From contig JAICQL010000075.1 in NCBI GenBank assembly GCA_025937895.1, positions 1-32,532 of the forward strand: DNA of 32,532 nt. Direction: 5' to 3'. The position numbers and the translations under genes are program-made. Under the pieces are notes generated by a model, which saw only the letters and a program-made list of their open reading frames with translations, made no database searches and was not told the DNA's origin. Every line of letters begins with the position of its first letter. The stretch's first letter is position 1. This document shows, one piece after another, positions 32,151 to 32,532 of the stretch. Source of the DNA: Polyangiaceae bacterium (GTDB lineage Bacteria; Myxococcota_A; Polyangia; Polyangiales; Polyangiaceae).

Positions 32151-32480
32151 ATGACACTCAAAATCTACGCCGTCGTCCTCGAGCTGGTTCGCAGGCTCTC
32201 ACCGTATCTTCCTGCGCCCCGCGCACGCAGTTCGTCACTCGCTGACCAGCTCGAACGGGCGCTGGTCAGCATCCCGTTGAATCTGGCCGAAGGTGCCTAT
32301 TCACGCGGCAAGAACCGCCAAGCTCGCTATCAATCTGCGGCGGCCTCGGCGCGGGAGGCCCTGGCGTGCCTCGAAACGGCGGAAGCGCTCGGCTGGGTGC
32401 AGCCGCTCCCACCCGAGCTCGGCGCTCTGTTTCACCGCATCACCGGCACGCTCGTCCGGCTGATCGAGCCGCGGCGTTGA
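32151..32480 (+). CDS. Four-helix-bundle protein (S23/23S rRNA-intervening-sequence type)
   Basis: 109 residues from the ATG at 32151, preceded by AGGGAG at 32139-32144; the longer upstream frame has no family sequence. The pattern MTLKIYAVVLELVRRLSPYL, LADQLERALVSIPLNLAEGA, YSRGKNRQARYQSAAASARE, followed by EALACLETAEALGWV, is typical of the small S23-type four-helix bundle proteins, first noticed in 23S rRNA intervening sequences and now known mostly as chromosomal genes. They form homopentamers; their function is unknown. No rRNA gene surrounds it here. Length matches the family (~110-120). Confidence 0.9.
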   Translation: MTLKIYAVVLELVRRLSPYLPAPRARSSSLADQLERALVSIPLNLAEGAYSRGKNRQARYQSAAASAREALACLETAEALGWVQPLPPELGALFHRITGTLVRLIEPRR

Positions 32481-32488
32481 GCCGGGCG

Positions 32489-32523
32489 GCTCGGCGGGCT
32501 CGCTGCCAGCGGGTCCGCCGAGC
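32489..32523 (+). terminator. Candidate terminator hairpin after the four-helix-bundle gene
   Basis: GCTCGGCGG (32489-32497) pairs with CCGCCGAGC (32515-32523), and within the loop CGCT (32501-32504) pairs with AGCG (32508-32511). It begins 8 bp after the stop codon. It ends in AGCTTGCC without a clear U-tract, near the window edge. Confidence 0.55.
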
Positions 32524-32532
32524 TTGCCGCCA

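Noticed and set aside
32151..32480. Four-helix-bundle gene as a sign of a 23S rRNA intervening sequence
   Set aside because: No rRNA sequence flanks it; most members of this family are ordinary chromosomal genes.

Overview
The window is very GC-rich, densely coded DNA. It most likely comes from the chromosome of a myxobacterium (Myxococcota, probably Polyangia). The support is indirect: several lipoproteins with long Gly/Ala/Ser linkers, a thrombospondin-type-3 repeat protein carrying a MYXO-CTERM-like sorting motif, Kazal-module lipoproteins, a CotH-family protein, an FHA protein and a Ser/Thr-kinase-fold protein. I see no rRNA, tRNA, CRISPR array, insertion sequence or phage gene.

Layout. 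At the left edge is the 3' end of a TolC-type efflux gene, convergent with a minus-strand series: SRPBCC protein, DUF3127 OB-fold protein and an endostatin/DUF1554-like lipoprotein. From 2864 to 15633 lies the most notable block. It holds two sets of the circularly permuted ATP-grasp / alpha-E / transglutaminase-like genes that have been proposed to form a peptide-ligation and peptide-cleavage system. One set is split (ATP-grasp at 12112-13572, alpha-E at 11000-12070). The other is fused (ATP-grasp plus alpha-E at 3751-6261) and flanked by two transglutaminase-like genes (2864-3754 and the large DUF2126 form at 6279-9716). A plus-strand beta-solenoid lipoprotein gene sits between the sets. An FHA gene precedes the split set, and a divergent gene at 14521 encodes a Ser/Thr kinase fold that has lost its catalytic residues.

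Next comes an ECF41 sigma factor translationally coupled to an FAD/NAD oxidoreductase, with a close match to the ECF41 promoter motif 8 nt before the oxidoreductase start codon, then a glycerate kinase. The plus-strand genes at 19284-22284 are a two-module Kazal lipoprotein and a CotH-family lipoprotein. They converge on and slightly overlap a minus-strand pair of TruC-like pseudouridine synthase and AlkB-like dioxygenase. A 1405-residue open frame follows (23671-27888). It joins a thrombospondin-type-3 repeat protein, a MYXO-CTERM-like segment, a second signal-peptide-like segment, and an OmpA-family outer membrane protein. The right end holds a lipoprotein of unknown function, a PQQ-type aldose dehydrogenase lipoprotein, an Old Yellow Enzyme with a palindromic operator-like site, and a small four-helix-bundle (S23-type) protein.

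The best candidate for an undescribed system is 2864-15633: the duplicated ATP-grasp/alpha-E/transglutaminase machinery next to an FHA domain and a pseudokinase. Nearly all functional assignments rest on motif recognition by eye; no database search was run.
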